Below are positions 7,534 through 14,265 of a stretch of 51,981 nt of DNA, piece after piece. Source of the stretch: Bradyrhizobium sp. RD5-C2 (GTDB taxonomy: Bacteria; Pseudomonadota; Alphaproteobacteria; Rhizobiales; Xanthobacteraceae); contig NZ_BOVL01000014.1 of the NCBI RefSeq assembly GCF_019972155.1, positions 121,467 through 173,447 on the forward strand. The letters run 5' to 3'. Below the pieces are notes generated by a model. The model did no database searches, had not been told where the DNA came from, and saw only the letters and a list, made by a program, of their open reading frames with translations. Position 1 is the stretch's first letter. Each line of letters starts with the position of its first letter. Both the position numbers and the translations under genes were made by a program.

Positions 7534-8256
7534 ATGGCAAGATTATCCAAAGAAAACAAGGCGACTCGGCCAACACGGCCTCCGACCCGTCGGGTTGCGC
7601 GTGCAGCCGATCGTCCGGCACCGCGGCGCCGGACCAATGACACGCCGTATCATCATGGCGATCTGCATGAAGCGCTATTGAAGGCCGCGGAGCGTGTGCT
7701 CGAGCGTGATGGACTGGCCGGACTGACACTGCGTGCGGTGGCGCGCGACGCCGGGGTATCGCATGCCGCTCCCACGCATCATTTCGGCGATCTCACCGGA
7801 TTGCTCAGTGAGCTCGCGGCAATCGGATTCCGGCAATTCGGCCAGGCGATGGCAGCGGCGGACGCTTCAGCGGCGACACCGCCCGAAAAGGGAGCGGCGA
7901 GCGCCAAGGCTTATGTCGCCTATGCGCAGGCGCATCCCGGCATGTATGGGTTGATGTTCCGCAGCGAGCGGCTCGATCATGCGCGGCCGTCGCTGCACGA
8001 GGCGTCCGAGGCGTCGTTCGCCGGGCTGACCCGCGGTGTCGGCGCCAGCCGACATGAGCAGATTTCCAAGGAGCAGCTCACGTTGGACCAGGCAGCCGCG
8101 ATCGCGTCCGCCTGGTCGCTGGTGCATGGCTTCACCATGCTGCTGCTCGACGGCCGCCTCAAGACGATTCTGGATCGATCGCCCGAGGGCACATCCGTGG
8201 AAGCGTTGTTGACCGCGATGCTGCGTTTGTCCGCGGGCCGCTCAGCACGGCCGTAA
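7534..8256 (+). CDS. TetR/AcrR family regulator (WHG-type C-terminus)
   Basis: A 240-residue regulator. An earlier in-frame ATG at 7471 would put operator site 2 inside the gene, so the ATG at 7534 is preferred, although its Shine-Dalgarno sequence is weak. Residues 1-37 form an unusual Arg/Pro-rich extension. The TetR helix-turn-helix spans about 43-90, with TLRAVARDAGVSHAAPTHHF. The C-terminal ligand and dimerisation domain contains YVAYAQAHPGMYGLMFRSE, as in WHG-domain TetR proteins. It probably represses the divergent carotenoid oxygenase and the membrane operon starting at 5313 through the shared operator; the ligand may be an enzyme substrate or product (inference). Confidence 0.9.
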   Translation: MARLSKENKATRPTRPPTRRVARAADRPAPRRRTNDTPYHHGDLHEALLKAAERVLERDGLAGLTLRAVARDAGVSHAAPTHHFGDLTGLLSELAAIGFRQFGQAMAAADASAATPPEKGAASAKAYVAYAQAHPGMYGLMFRSERLDHARPSLHEASEASFAGLTRGVGASRHEQISKEQLTLDQAAAIASAWSLVHGFTMLLLDGRLKTILDRSPEGTSVEALLTAMLRLSAGRSARP

Positions 8257-8281
8257 CCGATATTGCGCCTGGAGCGGCGCT

Positions 8282-8884
8282 CTAGCGTTTCGTCAGCGAC
8301 GTGGTCCGGCCGCTCTGCCCGATCGTCTTCACTTGGTCCGCGCCGCATTTGAAATCGCGGGCGAAATCGTCGGCGGCCTGCCGCGCCAGCTCATTGGCGT
8401 TGGGGTTGGCGGCGACGTCGACATAGGCGACATGGCAGACTTCGCCCGGCGGCAGCCGCGTCACGGCGAGCATCGCCCGTGAGACGGGGCCGCCTTTCTT
8501 GTCCTGCTCGCTGTTGTCGGCGATCTGCCAGCGCTGGATGATCGCGAAGGGCTTGCCGCCGGCGGCACGCCATTCGACCGTATCGCCGGTCGAGCTGAAC
8601 GGGCCGAACCAGGCCTGCGCCGCCGGTTCCCTGGCTGCCGCCGCGCGGTTTCGGCCCACCGACACCACTTCGCGCAGATCGCCCTCGTTGATCAGCACCA
8701 CCAGGCCGGATCTCCCCGGGCAGACCCGCGTAGCGCTGCCGTCGTCCTCGTTGGGCTTGCCGATCATCCGGCAGGCCTTCGGCGCGGTCGACGTATGGAA
8801 GCTGCTGATCGTTTGGGCGCCAGCCTGACCAGGATTTGCGCTGGCGAGCGCCACAACGATTGTTGCAAAAGCAGGGTATTTCAT
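8282..8884 (-). CDS. Secreted hypothetical protein, 200 aa
   Basis: The reverse-strand ATG at 8884 opens a signal peptide (MKYPAFATIVVALASANPGQ, cleavage near AGAQT). The mature part has four cysteines (KACRM, RVCPG, EVCHV, FKCGA), suggesting two disulfides, and the segment AVTRLPPGEVCHVAYVDVAA. No catalytic signature is evident. Similar proteins appear as hypothetical in Bradyrhizobium genomes. It converges on the TetR gene with only 25 bases between the stops and is divergent from the SET gene. Function unknown. Confidence 0.72.
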   Translation of the reverse strand: MKYPAFATIVVALASANPGQAGAQTISSFHTSTAPKACRMIGKPNEDDGSATRVCPGRSGLVVLINEGDLREVVSVGRNRAAAAREPAAQAWFGPFSSTGDTVEWRAAGGKPFAIIQRWQIADNSEQDKKGGPVSRAMLAVTRLPPGEVCHVAYVDVAANPNANELARQAADDFARDFKCGADQVKTIGQSGRTTSLTKR

Positions 8885-9049
8885 CGGGGGAAACCTGCGA
8901 TCCGGACGTTACTTTGTGTCTGACATATGCAATCTGGGGAAGGTTCAACAGACACGCGGGAAACACCTGACAGGCGCGCGGAATCGTCCTAGAAGGGCGG
9001 CTTCGCAATTTCTGTCGTGTGCACCTTGCGTGCCGTAATCTCGATCGTC

Positions 9050-9772
9050 ATGACCACATCATTCTCGCACAAGCCCTATCGCGTCGGCCGTTCCCGTACT
9101 GGCCTTGGCCTTTTCGCCACCAAGCCGATCAAGAAGGGGACCAAGATCATCCGCTATTTCGGGCCGCTGCTCGACTCGAAGAAGAAGGATGAGGACGCGA
9201 TCGAGAACAAGTATCTGTTCGAGCTCACCAACCGCTGGACCATCGACGGCTCGATCCGCGAGAATGTCGCCCGCTACATCAACCACGCCTGCCGGCCGAA
9301 TGCAGAATCCGACGTCAAGCCGCGCAAGCGCAAGGTGTTCATCCGCGCCATCAAGGACATCGAGCCGGGCGACGAAATCAACTACGACTACGGAACCGAC
9401 TATTTCAAAGCCTATCTGAAGCCGATCGGCTGCAAGTGCGATGCCTGCGAGAAGAAGCGCAAGAAGAAGCGCGCGGAGGCGAGGGCGGAGCGGCTGCGGC
9501 TGAAGGAAAAGGCCGAGCGGAAAGCCAAGCGCGAGGCCGAGAAGCTCGCCGAGGCGCGGGCCAGGCAGAGGAAGGCCGGCGCGAAGAAAGCTGCCAAAGC
9601 CAACGGCAAGCTCGGCAACGGCACGACGCTGAATGGCACCGCGCTGAATGGCAAGACCCTGAACGGCAAAGCTCTGAACGGCAAGCACCTCAACGGCCAC
9701 AACCTGATGGCCGCGCCCGGCAAGCGGGCGGCCCCGTCAAAGCGCGGCGCCGCACGCGTGCTGCAGGCCTGA
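9050..9772 (+). CDS. SET-domain methyltransferase with Lys-rich tail and LNG repeats
   Basis: A 240-residue protein starting at ATG 9050. Residues 8-120 form a SET fold: GRSRTGLGLFA near 14-23, the SAM-binding NHACRPN at 78-84, EINYDYG at 109-115, and a post-SET CKCDAC at 128-133. Eukaryotic-type SET enzymes methylate protein lysines; bacterial substrates are mostly unknown. From residue 134 the protein is a strongly basic, Lys/Arg/Ala/Glu-rich helical tail resembling linker histone tails. It then carries five tandem Leu-Asn-Gly-x-x pentapeptides (residues 194-218) and a second basic end. The tail suggests nucleic-acid binding. The gene converges on the Rrf2 gene. Confidence 0.9.
   Translation: MTTSFSHKPYRVGRSRTGLGLFATKPIKKGTKIIRYFGPLLDSKKKDEDAIENKYLFELTNRWTIDGSIRENVARYINHACRPNAESDVKPRKRKVFIRAIKDIEPGDEINYDYGTDYFKAYLKPIGCKCDACEKKRKKKRAEARAERLRLKEKAERKAKREAEKLAEARARQRKAGAKKAAKANGKLGNGTTLNGTALNGKTLNGKALNGKHLNGHNLMAAPGKRAAPSKRGAARVLQA
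9629..9703 (+). repeat. Five tandem 15-bp repeats coding Leu-Asn-Gly-x-x
   Basis: Within the SET gene, five consecutive 15-base units encode LNGTA, LNGKT, LNGKA, LNGKH and LNGHN, followed by a sixth Leu. The units vary at third positions (AAT/AAC, CTG/CTC), so the peptide pattern is better kept than the DNA, which suggests selection on the protein rather than a recent slippage event. Confidence 0.9.
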
Positions 9773-9803
9773 GTTCCGAAACTAATCCTGCTCGCGGCGA
9801 TCG

Positions 9804-10238
9804 TCATGATGCGCGTGCCGGATGGCGCGCGGGACGCGGCAGATAGGCGCATTCGGCGAGCGTGGTTCCGTCGAGCTCGCGCATGAAGGCCTCGCGGGCC
9901 GCCGCAAGCCTCGCCTTCAGCCGGCAGCGCGGCAGCAGCACGCAATCGCCGCCATCGTCCCTGAAACATTCGACCAGCGCGCTGCCGCCTTCGAGCGCGC
10001 GCACCACCTCGCCGAGCGTGATTGCCTGCGGGGCGCGCGCCAGCGAAAATCCGCCGCCGGCGCCGCGCTGGGTCGCGATGAAGCCGGCCTCGGCCAGGTC
10101 GCGCACCACCTTGGCGAGGTGATTGCGGGAAATGCCGAACTCAGCCGCGATCTCGCTGGTCGCAAATGAGCGGTCCGGCTCGCCGGCCAGCCGCATCAGC
10201 GCGCGCAGCGCAAAATCCGTGAATGATGTCAGGCGCAT
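9804..10238 (-). CDS. Rrf2 family regulator, NsrR-like
   Basis: A 144-residue Rrf2 protein starting at ATG 10238 with GAAGGG upstream. The winged helix spans residues 1-70 (RLTSFTDFALRALMRLA, then TSEIAAEFGISRNHLAKVV). Three cysteines at 91, 99 and 105 (ECFRDDGGDC, LLPRC) match the iron-sulfur ligand region of NsrR and similar Rrf2 sensors, though spacing differs slightly from E. coli NsrR. NsrR senses nitric oxide through its cluster and represses detoxification genes. It is divergent from a truncated haemoglobin, and a perfect palindrome lies between them, which supports an NO-response role (inference). I leave the symbol open because other cluster-binding Rrf2 types remain possible. Confidence 0.9.
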   Translation of the reverse strand: MRLTSFTDFALRALMRLAGEPDRSFATSEIAAEFGISRNHLAKVVRDLAEAGFIATQRGAGGGFSLARAPQAITLGEVVRALEGGSALVECFRDDGGDCVLLPRCRLKARLAAAREAFMRELDGTTLAECAYLPRPARHPARAS

Positions 10239-10282
10239 GGAAGCCCTTCGAAATCAGCACTTGGCGGATCCGCTATAGCAGT

Positions 10283-10311
10283 CTAAATAGGTATTTGAAA
10301 TACCTATTTAG
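10283..10311. promoter_or_regulatory. Perfect 29-bp palindrome, likely Rrf2 operator
   Basis: The half-site CTAAATAGGTATTT (10283-10296) is mirrored exactly at 10298-10311 around a single central G. It sits between the divergent Rrf2 and haemoglobin genes, starting 11 bases upstream of the haemoglobin ATG. TTGGCG (10261-10266) and TAAATA (10284-10289), 17 bases apart, are a possible promoter whose -10 lies in the left arm. The AT-rich, dyad-symmetric form fits Rrf2/NsrR operators, although the half-site is not the enterobacterial sequence. Confidence 0.85.
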
Positions 10312-10321
10312 GATGTGAGGC

Positions 10322-10783
10322 ATGACAGGAGCAGAGCGCCGCGAGCAGATCACCGCCGAGATCGTTGCGCGAACCGGGATCACCGAGGCCATGATCGAGC
10401 AGTTGGTGCACGCCTTCTACGCCAAGGTCCGCAACGACCCAATGATCGGGCCGGTGTTCGAGGTCAGGATCAGCAAGTGGGAGCCGCATCTGGCCCAGAT
10501 GTGCGCGTTCTGGTCGTCGGTCGCGCTGATGACCGGGCGCTATCACGGCACGCCGATGGTCAAGCACATGAAGCTGCCGGTCGATGCCGCGCACTTCGAC
10601 CGCTGGCTCGAACTGTTCGAGGCGACGGCGCATGAGCTGTGCCCGCCGGTCGCGGCGCTTCATTTCATCGAGCGCGCGCGGCGCATCGCGGCGAGTCTTG
10701 AGATGGGCGTCGCCAGCGGGCAAGGCGTGATGCTTGGGGTTGGGGAACGTTACAGGCGAAGCGAAGCAGGAGCAGTGCAATGA
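10322..10783 (+). CDS. Group III truncated haemoglobin
   Basis: A 153-residue truncated globin (2/2 fold), ATG at 10322 with GGATGTGAGG just before it. Residues 20-130 cover the fold: VHAFYAKVRNDPMIGPVFE, then WEPHLAQMCAFWSSVALMTG, YHGTPMVKHMKLPV with a candidate proximal or distal histidine, and FDRWLELFEAT. Group III globins bind haem and are linked to NO or oxygen chemistry. The C-terminal 20 residues are a non-globin extension. The stop overlaps the start of a 52-aa membrane peptide as ATGA. The divergent NsrR-like gene and palindrome suggest NO-controlled expression. Confidence 0.93.
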   Translation: MTGAERREQITAEIVARTGITEAMIEQLVHAFYAKVRNDPMIGPVFEVRISKWEPHLAQMCAFWSSVALMTGRYHGTPMVKHMKLPVDAAHFDRWLELFEATAHELCPPVAALHFIERARRIAASLEMGVASGQGVMLGVGERYRRSEAGAVQ

Positions 10784-10938
10784 GGAACAGGGCGAAAGCG
10801 ATCGCGCGTGCAATCGACGGTGCGTGGTTTCAACAGGATCAGGCCGATCCGTTTTCCGGCAGCAGCCTGGTGCCGATGCTGATCATTGGCCTCGCGCTGA
10901 CCTTCGCGGGCATGATAGTCGCGGTGGTTCTGAGCTGA
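10780..10938 (+). CDS. 52-aa membrane peptide coupled to the haemoglobin gene
   Basis: A short gene whose ATG overlaps the haemoglobin stop as ATGA, the usual sign of translational coupling; AGGAG lies about ten bases upstream. The peptide has a basic amphipathic start (MRNRAKAIARAIDGAWFQQD) and a single C-terminal transmembrane helix (LVPMLIIGLALTFAGMIVAV). I know no family name. It could tether the globin to the membrane or act on a respiratory enzyme, both speculation. That it is a gene is supported by the overlap, the spacing and the clean membrane helix. Confidence 0.65.
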   Translation: MRNRAKAIARAIDGAWFQQDQADPFSGSSLVPMLIIGLALTFAGMIVAVVLS

Positions 10939-10997
10939 CAGAAGAGAACGGCCGCCGCGTTTGCCGCGACGGCCGCTCGCAACGTTCCGCATTCGCC

Positions 10998-11396
10998 CTA
11001 CGCCGCGACCGTCTCGCCGCTGCGGCGCAACCCGACATATTGCAGCTCGGCGAACACGCCGGTGGCGATCGCCTGGGCGAGGATCACGATAGTCCCGAGC
11101 AGGTTCGGCGATACGGCGCCCGAGAGTAGCAGCGCGATGCTGGCAAGCGTCCAGGCCGCGTTGCCGGCGACCACGAGGATCACAGGTCCTTTCGGCAGCG
11201 AGGTTCGCGCGGCGAGCCAACCGACCAGCGCGGTGTAGGCGATCAGGAACAGCCCGGTCTCGCGCAGCAGCGCTTCCGGCCGGCCGAGCAGCGAGGCCAG
11301 GGCTGCGCTGTCGAGCACCATCGCGATGGCGGATACGCCGCTGAAGACCGCATCGGCAAGCAAGGCGCGGCGCAGCAGCTGGGACGAGTGGATCAT
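10998..11396 (-). CDS. Small integral membrane protein, 132 aa
   Basis: The ATG at 11396 has GAGGAG about eight bases upstream, so it is preferred over in-frame starts further out. Four hydrophobic helices are visible, including LLADAVFSGVSAIAMVL, ETGLFLIAYTALVGWLA, VILVVAGNAAWTLASIALL and LGTIVILAQAIATGVFAEL. The pattern resembles small four-helix membrane proteins common in Bradyrhizobium. It lies 26 bases downstream of the 72-aa membrane gene, so the two probably form an operon, divergent from an XRE-type regulator. Function unknown. Confidence 0.75.
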   Translation of the reverse strand: MIHSSQLLRRALLADAVFSGVSAIAMVLDSAALASLLGRPEALLRETGLFLIAYTALVGWLAARTSLPKGPVILVVAGNAAWTLASIALLLSGAVSPNLLGTIVILAQAIATGVFAELQYVGLRRSGETVAA

Positions 11397-11422
11397 GGCA
11401 GGGTCTCCTCGGGTTGGGGTGG

Positions 11423-11641
11423 TTAGCGGAACAGGGACTGCAGCTCGCGCCACAGCCGGAACGGGCACAGCGCCTTGCCGACCCTCATCTCGACCGCATA
11501 GACCTGCGCGAACACGAACATGCCGGTGTCGTGCACGATCGGCTGGGGCATGTTGAGCGAGCGCGCGACCAGCCAGGTGGCCAGATGGACCAGCCACGGG
11601 ATCAGGACGGCGAAGGCGCGGATAAGGGACAGCATCAGCAT
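11423..11641 (-). CDS. Small membrane protein, 72 aa
   Basis: Two ATGs are close together; the one at 11641 is chosen because AGGAG directly abuts the first and is properly spaced for the second. A single N-terminal helix (MLMLSLIRAFAVLIPWLVHL) precedes a polar region with PQPIVHDTGMFVFAQVYAVE and a basic C-terminus. It is first in a probable two-gene operon with the 132-aa membrane gene, divergent from the XRE regulator. No family recognised. Confidence 0.62.
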   Translation of the reverse strand: MLMLSLIRAFAVLIPWLVHLATWLVARSLNMPQPIVHDTGMFVFAQVYAVEMRVGKALCPFRLWRELQSLFR

Positions 11642-11689
11642 GGTCATCTCCTGTGCCGTGGAAGATGAGCCGGCTCGCGCGCCAATTCG

Positions 11690-11706
11690 ATTACCTCAGG
11701 CGTAAT
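11690..11706. promoter_or_regulatory. Possible XRE operator, ATTAC-N7-GTAAT
   Basis: ATTACCTCAGGCGTAAT is a dyad with perfect five-base arms. It lies in the 100-base gap between the divergent 72-aa membrane gene and the XRE/MmyB-like regulator, 36 bases before the regulator start. Regulators of this type often sit beside ATTACCT-like palindromes; assignment to this protein is inferred. Confidence 0.5.
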
Positions 11707-11741
11707 GGAACGGGCGAATTTCGCATGGTAGGTTTTGCACC

Positions 11742-12566
11742 ATGAACGCACATGCATCCCTGGCGCGGGCCGAGCCCGCGAAACCCGTCCTGATCGGCGA
11801 GCACCTGCGCGAATGGCGGCAGCGCCGCCACCTCAGCCAGCTCGACCTTGCTGTCGATGCCGAGATCTCGGCGCGGCATTTGAGCTTCGTCGAGACCGGC
11901 CGCTCGGCGCCGTCGCGCGACATGGTCCTCAAACTGGCGGAGCGCCTCGACGTGCCCTTACGCGAACGCAACGTGCTCCTGGTCGCCGCGGGTTTCGCAC
12001 CCGCATTCCCGCAACGCTCGCTGGAGGATCCCGCGCTGAAATCGGCGCGCGAGGCGATCAATTTGGTGTTGAAGGCGCATGAGCCCAATCCGGCGCTGGC
12101 CTATGACCGGCACTGGAATCTGGTCTCCGCCAACCGCATGGTGGCGCCGCTGCTTGAGGGCGTGCCGCAGCGGCTGCTCGGCCAGCCCTTCAACATCCTG
12201 CGGCTGGCCTTCCACCCGGAGGGCCTCGCGCCGCGGACCGTGAACCTGGCGGAATGGGCAGCGCATCTCCTGGAGCGGCTGCATCGGCAGTGCGAGGCAA
12301 CGGCTGATCCGGAGCTGCTCAAGCTCTATCAGGACCTGAAGTCCTATCCGATCCCGGCGCGGTCGGCCCCGATCACCCCCGACAACAACGTCGCGTTGCC
12401 GTTCAAGCTCCGCCTCAATGGCGAGATCCTGAGCTTCATCTCGACCACAATGGTGTTCGGCACCCCGGTCGACATCACGTTGCAGGAACTGGCGCTGGAG
12501 ACGTTCTTTCCGGCCGACGAGCTGACCGCCGAGCGGATGCGGCAGATGGCAGCCAGTATGAAATAG
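11742..12566 (+). CDS. XRE-family regulator with MmyB-like ligand-binding domain
   Basis: A 274-residue regulator. The helix-turn-helix covers residues 18-75: LIGEHLREWRQRRHLSQLDL, AEISARHLSFVETGRSAPS. From about 100 the MmyB-like domain (PAS-related) follows, with PALAYDRHWNLVSANRMVAP and LRLNGEILSFISTTMVFGTP, both diagnostic. Such proteins usually control an adjacent divergent transport or oxidoreductase gene. Here the divergent partners are two tiny membrane proteins, and a DsbA-like oxidoreductase follows 62 bases downstream on the same strand. Confidence 0.92.
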   Translation: MNAHASLARAEPAKPVLIGEHLREWRQRRHLSQLDLAVDAEISARHLSFVETGRSAPSRDMVLKLAERLDVPLRERNVLLVAAGFAPAFPQRSLEDPALKSAREAINLVLKAHEPNPALAYDRHWNLVSANRMVAPLLEGVPQRLLGQPFNILRLAFHPEGLAPRTVNLAEWAAHLLERLHRQCEATADPELLKLYQDLKSYPIPARSAPITPDNNVALPFKLRLNGEILSFISTTMVFGTPVDITLQELALETFFPADELTAERMRQMAASMK

Positions 12567-12628
12567 CGGCTTGTCTCGGGGCGCTTTCGGCCTAATTTTG
12601 GGGTTCCAATTCCGCCGGGAACCCTGCC

Positions 12629-13294
12629 ATGAGCGATCTGAAGCCGCTTCGCCTCGATATCGTCTCCGACGTCGTTTGCCCCTGGTGCTACATCGGCAAG
12701 CATCGCATCGAGGATGCGCTCAAGCTGGTGCCCGACGTGCCGGTCGAAGTGCACTGGCGGCCGTTCTTCCTCAACAATTGGGTGCCGCGCGAGGGCATCA
12801 GCCGCGACGAATATCTCACCGCCAAATTCGGCTCGGTCGACGCCTACAAGGGCATCGCCGGCCGCGTGGTCGCCGCCGCCAATGAGGAGGGGCTGACCTA
12901 CCATCCCGAGCTCGTCAAGCGGCAGCCCAACACCATCGACTGCCATCGCCTGATTCACTGGGCCGAGGCCAAGGGCAAGGCGGCCGAGATGAAGCAGCGG
13001 CTGATGGAGCTGTATTTCCGCGACGGCGGCGATCTCACCGACACCAACGTACTGGTGCAGGCGGCAGCCGATGTCGGGCTCGACGCCGCCGACACGCGCA
13101 AGCGTCTTGCCACCGACGAGGATGTGGCGCTGGTCTCCGCGCAAGCGCAGGAAGCCTCCGAAAAGGGCATCTCCGGCGTGCCGACCTTCGTGTTCGCGCA
13201 GAAATATGCGGTGTCCGGCGCCCAGCCGGCCGAGCAGCTCGCCCGCGCCATCCGCGAGGTCTCGGCCGAGATCAACGCGCAGGCGGCCGAGTAG
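12629..13294 (+). CDS. DsbA-family oxidoreductase (FrnE-like)
   Basis: A 221-residue thioredoxin-fold protein of the DsbA/FrnE group. The active site CPWC is at residues 17-20 within DIVSDVVCPWCYIGKHRIED, and the cis-Pro loop is GVPTFVF near residue 184. The helical insertion with HWRPFFLNNWVPREG is typical of the FrnE/2-hydroxychromene-2-carboxylate isomerase-like family. There is no signal peptide, so it acts in the cytosol, probably in thiol-disulfide exchange or glutathione-linked isomerisation. A strong hairpin terminator follows at 13311. Confidence 0.92.
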   Translation: MSDLKPLRLDIVSDVVCPWCYIGKHRIEDALKLVPDVPVEVHWRPFFLNNWVPREGISRDEYLTAKFGSVDAYKGIAGRVVAAANEEGLTYHPELVKRQPNTIDCHRLIHWAEAKGKAAEMKQRLMELYFRDGGDLTDTNVLVQAAADVGLDAADTRKRLATDEDVALVSAQAQEASEKGISGVPTFVFAQKYAVSGAQPAEQLARAIREVSAEINAQAAE

Positions 13295-13310
13295 TCCGAA
13301 GTCCTTCACG

Positions 13311-13336
13311 AAAGCCCGGCACATGCCGGGCTTTTT
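13311..13336 (+). terminator. Rho-independent terminator after the DsbA-family gene
   Basis: A ten-base perfect stem AAAGCCCGGC / GCCGGGCTTT with an ACAT loop, continuing into TT, 16 bases after the stop codon. It separates this gene from the downstream NIPSNAP gene. Confidence 0.85.
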
Positions 13337-13379
13337 CGTTTGCCCACACGATCCATCGGAAACAACCAGGGAGACAATC

Positions 13380-14018
13380 ATGATCTATGAGCTGCGCACC
13401 TACACGGTACGTCCAGGGACCGTCGGCGAGATGGTCAAGGCGGCGAGCACGATCTCGCGCGACATCCGCGCCGACAATTTCGGCAAGCTGGAAGGCTACT
13501 GGATCACCGAGATCGGGCCGCTTAATCAGGTCATGCACATGTGGAGCTACGCCGACCTCAACGAGCGGGCCCGGCTGCGCGCCGAGCTTGCGAAGAATCC
13601 GCGCTGGACCGGCGAGTACATTCCGGCGATCCGTCCGCTCCTGGTGCGCCAGGAGGTCCGGCTGCTGAATGCGATCATTCCGCCGGTGGCGCCGGCCACG
13701 ACCGGCAACATCTACGAATTCCGCAACTATCGCGCCAAGCCACTCGGCGGCGTCAAGCAATGGCTCGACCTGATCACCGGCGTGCTGCCGGAGCGCGAGA
13801 AATATTCCAAGATCGTCGGCCTCTGGCACACCGATGCCGGGCAGCCCAACGAGGTCTGCCACATCTGGGCCTATCCCGATCTCAACGCCCGCGCCGCGGC
13901 GCGCGGTGGTGCGATGAAGGATCCGGCCTGGCTGGAATTCCTCGGCAAGGGCACGCAGCTGCTCGAGGAGATGCACTCGACCATCATGCTGCCGGCCCCG
14001 CACTCGCCACTGCAGTAA
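13380..14018 (+). CDS. NIPSNAP family protein, two domains
   Basis: A 212-residue protein starting at ATG 13380, with AGGGAGA upstream. It has two repeats of the NIPSNAP dimeric alpha/beta-barrel fold: residues 1-100 (MIYELRTYTVRPGTVGEMVK, then MHMWSYADLNERARLRAEL) and 105-205 (IYEFRNYRAKPLGGVKQW, then CHIWAYPDLNARAAARGG). The paired H-x-W-x-Y-x-D-L-N motifs show internal duplication. The bacterial role is unknown; related folds bind small hydrophobic or haem-like molecules. Confidence 0.92.
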   Translation: MIYELRTYTVRPGTVGEMVKAASTISRDIRADNFGKLEGYWITEIGPLNQVMHMWSYADLNERARLRAELAKNPRWTGEYIPAIRPLLVRQEVRLLNAIIPPVAPATTGNIYEFRNYRAKPLGGVKQWLDLITGVLPEREKYSKIVGLWHTDAGQPNEVCHIWAYPDLNARAAARGGAMKDPAWLEFLGKGTQLLEEMHSTIMLPAPHSPLQ

Positions 14019-14044
14019 GGCGAGACTCGCCGAGAACGCCGGCA

Positions 14045-14082
14045 GAAAGCCTCACCCGATGTTTCCATCGGACGAGGCTTTC
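14045..14082 (+). terminator. Terminator-like hairpin after the NIPSNAP gene
   Basis: GAAAGCCTC (14045-14053) pairs with GAGGCTTTC (14074-14082), and an inner CCGATG / CATCGG pair closes on a TTTC loop. It lies 27 bases after the NIPSNAP stop. A long T tract is lacking, so efficiency is uncertain. Confidence 0.65.
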
Positions 14083-14265
14083 CAAGCAAGGGCATGCACT
14101 GCCTGAGAAACAGCGCGCCGCAACGCTAGAAGGGCTAGCTGACACCAACCTGACGGCGGAAACTTGTTGTTTCCCGATATGTCTGCATGGCTACAAAAAG
14201 GTAAACCATAGGCCACGATGAACGAGGCAAGCTCGGCGTGCCGTTGTGCCGGGCCGCCCGCCGCA

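Noticed and set aside
9629..9703. CRISPR-like tandem repeats
   Set aside because: Units are 15 bases without spacers and in frame with the SET gene, so they are protein repeats.
10939..10997. GC-rich hairpin between the globin peptide and the 132-aa membrane gene
   Set aside because: The CGGCCG arms are self-palindromic and pair in several ways, without a T tract; not enough to call a terminator.
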